7,842 nt of DNA. Origin: Chthoniobacterales bacterium. Its GTDB lineage: Bacteria; Verrucomicrobiota; Verrucomicrobiia; Chthoniobacterales; UBA10450. Position 1 is the first letter of the stretch. Each line of letters starts with the position of its first letter. Location of the stretch: the NCBI GenBank assembly GCA_013697015.1, contig JACCXL010000338.1, forward strand, positions 1-7,842, read 5' to 3'. The position numbers and the translations under genes are program-made. Below are positions 5,059 through 7,842 of the stretch, piece after piece. The notes under the pieces were generated by a model. The model saw only the letters and a program-made list of their open reading frames with translations. It ran no database searches and was not told the DNA's origin.

Positions 5059-7842
5059 GCCAGGCGTTGGTCAAGGAAGGAGGGGACTACGCCGGTTTCA
5101 GGCGATCCTTTTAATTCTGCTGGCCGCGCTGCTGATTTTCCACCGACCTTTGCTTCTTAGCCTCGGCCGGTCGGTTGCGATTCATTATGCCGCTAAGGCG
5201 GACCTGAAGGTCGATTTCAGGCTGGAAGGCAGCGTCTTTGGTGGGATCGTGATCCGCAATCTCCGCGTCGTCCCGACCGCGCCCACCACGGTCGAGTCGA
5301 TCGACGCGGACTACGTACGCGTCGATTATACCCTTCTCGATCTGCTTCGGCGCAGATTGTCCGACGCGGTCAAGAACGTAGAGGTGCGTTCTGCGCGGGT
5401 CGTTCTGAACACGGACAAAACTCCGGTGAAGCCGAAGCTTCCGAAGCCGGACGAGCGGATCATTCTGCCTGCGATTTTCCCGGAGCAGGTTCGGCTCTCG
5501 GACGTCAACCTGACGATCAGGACGTCCCCTCACGATTTCGTGATGGAACATCTCTACGTCGATTTGTTGCCGCACGCGCCCGGTGAACTGCGCGTCGCAC
5601 AGTTGCGCATCCCAAATGCGCAGAGTTGGAAAGGGATCACAGCGCAGACCTCCTACACGAATAAAAACCTCGTTCTCCGCGGGCTGGTTCTCGATCCGTT
5701 GAATCAGATTCGGTTGCTGGACATCGACGCATCCCGCATCCGCACCAAGCAGCTCGAGGCTGCTTTCGATCTGGCACTCGCTGAAGGTACCGTGGCCGGT
5801 TCGATTGGGTTAACGGAAACGCCGACGTCGTTGGATACAAAAGTCCGCATTATTGGCCAGAATATTTCTGTCAGCAGGCTCGCGGACTACATCGGGAAAC
5901 CGGCTGGTGCGCTCACTGGACGCATCGAGCGCATTGCGATCGAGGGTCGCGGGGCGATCGATATGCCGCGTTCCTGGGTGGGCGAGGTCAGTGCAAGCTT
6001 AACCGAGGCAGGGGAGGGGAACATCGCGCTTGATAGCTGCGTCATGAAGATTACCGCGCGCGACGGACGCGCGAATCTCGAAGGCGCGGACCTAACGAGT
6101 GGCTCGAATAAAATTCATCTCCAAGGCAGTGCGGCGCTACCGGAGCATATTCGCGAGTTCGGGCGCAGCCCCGCGCTTCTGGATATGACAGCGGAGTTGC
6201 CCGATCTCGCGGCGATCACGGCGAAATTTACGCCGCCTGTTACCGGCGCGGCTTCGCTGAAGGGACGGCTGGAAATTTCCCAAGGCACCCTCCGCGCTGA
6301 CGTCGGCGTCACCGGCAGCCGCATTAGTTACGGTGCAACGCGATTCGAGACCATGGACGGTTCGGTGAGACTTTCGAAGCTCATGCCCCCCGCGAACAGC
6401 ACGAAGGTCTACTACGGCGATCTCCAGTCCGAAACGCACTTTGAGATTACGAACGTTCAGTCGGGAGATTATGTAGCCGATCGTATTGCAGGCGATCTCG
6501 CGGGTGCCAACGAACGGGTGACGCTGAACGGGCTCACCGTGGAACGAAACCGCAACCGCTTGCTCGTGCACGGCGTGTATCGCCTTCCCGAAAACCTCCA
6601 CGACGCGGAGAACCAACCGGCGCAAACGGACTTCGTCCTGCAGGCTCCGCAGGCAGCCGAGTTCTTCCTCGCCGATTCACCAAATAAAGTTTCTGGGCCG
6701 TTGGAAGCAAGTGGACAACTGTCCTTCGCACGTGGAATGGCCGACGGTCAGATGTCTTTCTCCGGCACGAATCTGGCGTTTCGAACGCTCCTGATCCCCC
6801 AAGTGAGCGCGCAATGCTCGATCGCGAGGAGCGTCGTTTACCTCAATGACTTTACGGCGAAGTTGAACCAGCGTGACTTTGTCGCCGGCAGCGCCGTTTT
6901 CGATCTTCAGTCCCCGCACCGCTATCACGGAAAAGTTTCGGCGAACATCACGGATCTTGCGACGGTACAGCCACTCCTGAAAGCGATTGGAAACGACAAC
7001 GCGTTGGGGGGTGCTTTCGCGCTCGACTGGCAGGGCACCGGAAACCTTGCCGATTTTAAGAACAGCGGCGGACTGAGGTTAAAATTGGAGCGCGGTCGCT
7101 ACGGAGATTTGCGGGCGTTGCAGGCGAACGTCGAGGCCTCTTATAGCCCGGATGGCTTGGATGTGCCGATCGTCTTCCTCGCGAGTGATAAGATGGATTT
7201 TCAAGCCAGCATTCAGGCGAAGGATTCCACGCTCGAAATTTCAAAAATCCAGATCGATCAGGGGAAGGCGAAGTATGGCGTCGGCAACCTTTCGATGCCC
7301 TTCGTCTGGCGCAACCTTGGGACTGATCGGCCGCTCTTTCCTGCCGAGGGCAAAGTGGCCGGCACTTTTCAATCGGAGAACCTGGACTTGAAGCGCTTGT
7401 CGGAAGATTTCGGCGCCAAGCCGATCGCCTCCGGCCTCGTGAACGTCAAACTCGACGCCCAGGGAACACTGGAGAATCTGCGAGCGCGCGCGGACTTACA
7501 GGTGCGAGATCTGCGCTTCGAGCAGTCTAAGAACCTCGAGCCCGCGACGTTCGATCTCACTCTGCAAACGCAAGAAAATCGTCTGGCGCTGTCCGGTACT
7601 TTGAAGCAGGCAAAAATCCAGCCTCTGCAGTTCGAAGCCAGCATGCCGTTGAACCTGGCCAGGATTGCACGCGAGCGGAAATTTGACGAGCAGACGCTAA
7701 TTGCCGCGAAGCTGCAGTTGCCGCGCAGTTCCGTTAATTTTTTGCGGCAATTCGCGCCTCCGATTCAGGAATTGGATGGCGATCTCGCGCTCGACGTGAA
7801 GATCGACGGCACGATTGCGCGACCGGTCCTGAGCGGCGCGGG
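5042..7842 (+). CDS. TamB/AsmA-like translocation and assembly module protein, 3'-truncated by the window edge
   Basis: One frame runs without a stop from a GTG at 5042 to the window end: 933 complete codons, with the C-terminal part missing. In-frame TAG at 5027-5029 bounds it upstream, and the GTG is the only start codon before the hydrophobic anchor. Residues 1-20 are basic (RRGLRR), and 21-33 form the membrane anchor AILLILLAALLIF, giving an N-in, periplasmic orientation. The following region matches AsmA/TamB N-termini: DLKVDFRLEGSVFGGIVIRN, then an acidic 'DADYVRVDYTLLDLL' block and later ILPAIFPEQVRLSDVNLTI. Thereafter the protein is a long run of alternating hydrophobic beta-strand sequence with repeated short units, as expected of the bridge-like beta-taco fold. 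TamB-type proteins link the inner and outer membranes in lipid transport or outer-membrane protein assembly. The C-terminal DUF490/TamB domain and a TamA partner are outside the window, so TamB rather than another AsmA-like member remains an inference. Confidence 0.83.
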   Translation, partial: MDADAKPGVGQGRRGLRRFQAILLILLAALLIFHRPLLLSLGRSVAIHYAAKADLKVDFRLEGSVFGGIVIRNLRVVPTAPTTVESIDADYVRVDYTLLDLLRRRLSDAVKNVEVRSARVVLNTDKTPVKPKLPKPDERIILPAIFPEQVRLSDVNLTIRTSPHDFVMEHLYVDLLPHAPGELRVAQLRIPNAQSWKGITAQTSYTNKNLVLRGLVLDPLNQIRLLDIDASRIRTKQLEAAFDLALAEGTVAGSIGLTETPTSLDTKVRIIGQNISVSRLADYIGKPAGALTGRIERIAIEGRGAIDMPRSWVGEVSASLTEAGEGNIALDSCVMKITARDGRANLEGADLTSGSNKIHLQGSAALPEHIREFGRSPALLDMTAELPDLAAITAKFTPPVTGAASLKGRLEISQGTLRADVGVTGSRISYGATRFETMDGSVRLSKLMPPANSTKVYYGDLQSETHFEITNVQSGDYVADRIAGDLAGANERVTLNGLTVERNRNRLLVHGVYRLPENLHDAENQPAQTDFVLQAPQAAEFFLADSPNKVSGPLEASGQLSFARGMADGQMSFSGTNLAFRTLLIPQVSAQCSIARSVVYLNDFTAKLNQRDFVAGSAVFDLQSPHRYHGKVSANITDLATVQPLLKAIGNDNALGGAFALDWQGTGNLADFKNSGGLRLKLERGRYGDLRALQANVEASYSPDGLDVPIVFLASDKMDFQASIQAKDSTLEISKIQIDQGKAKYGVGNLSMPFVWRNLGTDRPLFPAEGKVAGTFQSENLDLKRLSEDFGAKPIASGLVNVKLDAQGTLENLRARADLQVRDLRFEQSKNLEPATFDLTLQTQENRLALSGTLKQAKIQPLQFEASMPLNLARIARERKFDEQTLIAAKLQLPRSSVNFLRQFAPPIQELDGDLALDVKIDGTIARPVLSGA
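6091..6100 (+). repeat. Copy 3 of 10-bp word CCTAACGAGT (inside the TamB-like gene)
   Basis: The exact word sits in the TamB-like reading frame, with CTA ACG AGT encoding Leu-Thr-Ser after an Asp codon. Orientation is the same as in the copies at 1031 and 1621. Leu codons TTA and CTA also occur elsewhere in this gene, so its codon use alone does not mark it as special. Confidence 0.4.

Noticed and set aside
4627..5160. Plus-strand open frame (177 codons) over the anti-sigma-like gene start
   Set aside because: Overlaps the minus-strand gene and the start of the TamB-like frame; low-complexity Arg/Ser/Ala translation with no motif.
5111..5575. Minus-strand open frame (154 codons) opposite the TamB-like gene; similarly 6137-6625
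   Set aside because: Both are antisense to a continuous frame with a clear signal anchor and family pattern, and are charged low-complexity shadow translations.
4699..7789. Word CGATCTCGCG four times (4699, 6202, 6493, 7780)
   Set aside because: GC-rich; three copies lie in the TamB-like frame encoding Asp-Leu-Ala and one in the anti-sigma-like gene. Codon bias explains it, and it serves as a warning about short-word counts.

Overview
The window suggests a soil-type bacterium of the Verrucomicrobiota, possibly near Chthoniobacterales. This is an inference from three things: a moderately GC-rich sequence, a YidC that resembles verrucomicrobial and Bacteroidetes-type YidC more than the proteobacterial type, and a YidC/Jag pair next to an MECR-type enoyl reductase, an anti-sigma-like gene and a very long TamB/AsmA-like gene. 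Taxonomy was not tested by any search. I see no rRNA, tRNA, CRISPR array, transposase or prophage gene; the window looks chromosomal and very tightly packed.

Layout. Positions 1-1035 (+) hold the 3' part of yidC, the membrane protein insertase. It is followed 6 bp later by a short jag/khpB-type KH-R3H RNA-binding gene (1042-1536, +). Convergent to it, 8 bp away, is a zinc-independent MDR-family 2-enoyl thioester reductase of MECR/Etr1 type (1545-2540, -). Head to head with the reductase, with only 2 bp between the start codons, is a cation diffusion facilitator metal transporter (2543-3448, +). Its 3' end overlaps by 22 bp the end of a MTA/SAH-nucleosidase-like gene (3427-4146, -). Upstream of that on the same strand lies an anti-sigma-like single-pass membrane protein (4160-4858, -), and upstream of that a small ORF (4855-5058, -) that overlaps it in an ATGA junction. 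These three probably form one minus-strand operon. From 5042 to the window end, one uninterrupted frame (933 complete codons, no stop) encodes the N-terminal part of a TamB/AsmA-like envelope protein beginning with a signal anchor.

Together the genes read as envelope and housekeeping functions: membrane protein insertion (YidC, with Jag as its usual RNA-binding neighbour), lipid or acyl metabolism (MECR-type reductase), divalent metal efflux (CDF), nucleoside salvage, a membrane-bound regulator, and bridge-like lipid transport or outer-membrane assembly (TamB-like). Only YidC-Jag and the three-gene minus-strand set look like functional operons.

I did not find a clearly new system. The most curious points are a 10-bp word (CCTAACGAGT) present three times in the same orientation, the orphan anti-sigma-like operon with a coupled small ORF, and head-to-head start regions in which the reductase ribosome binding site lies inside the codons of the divergent transporter gene.
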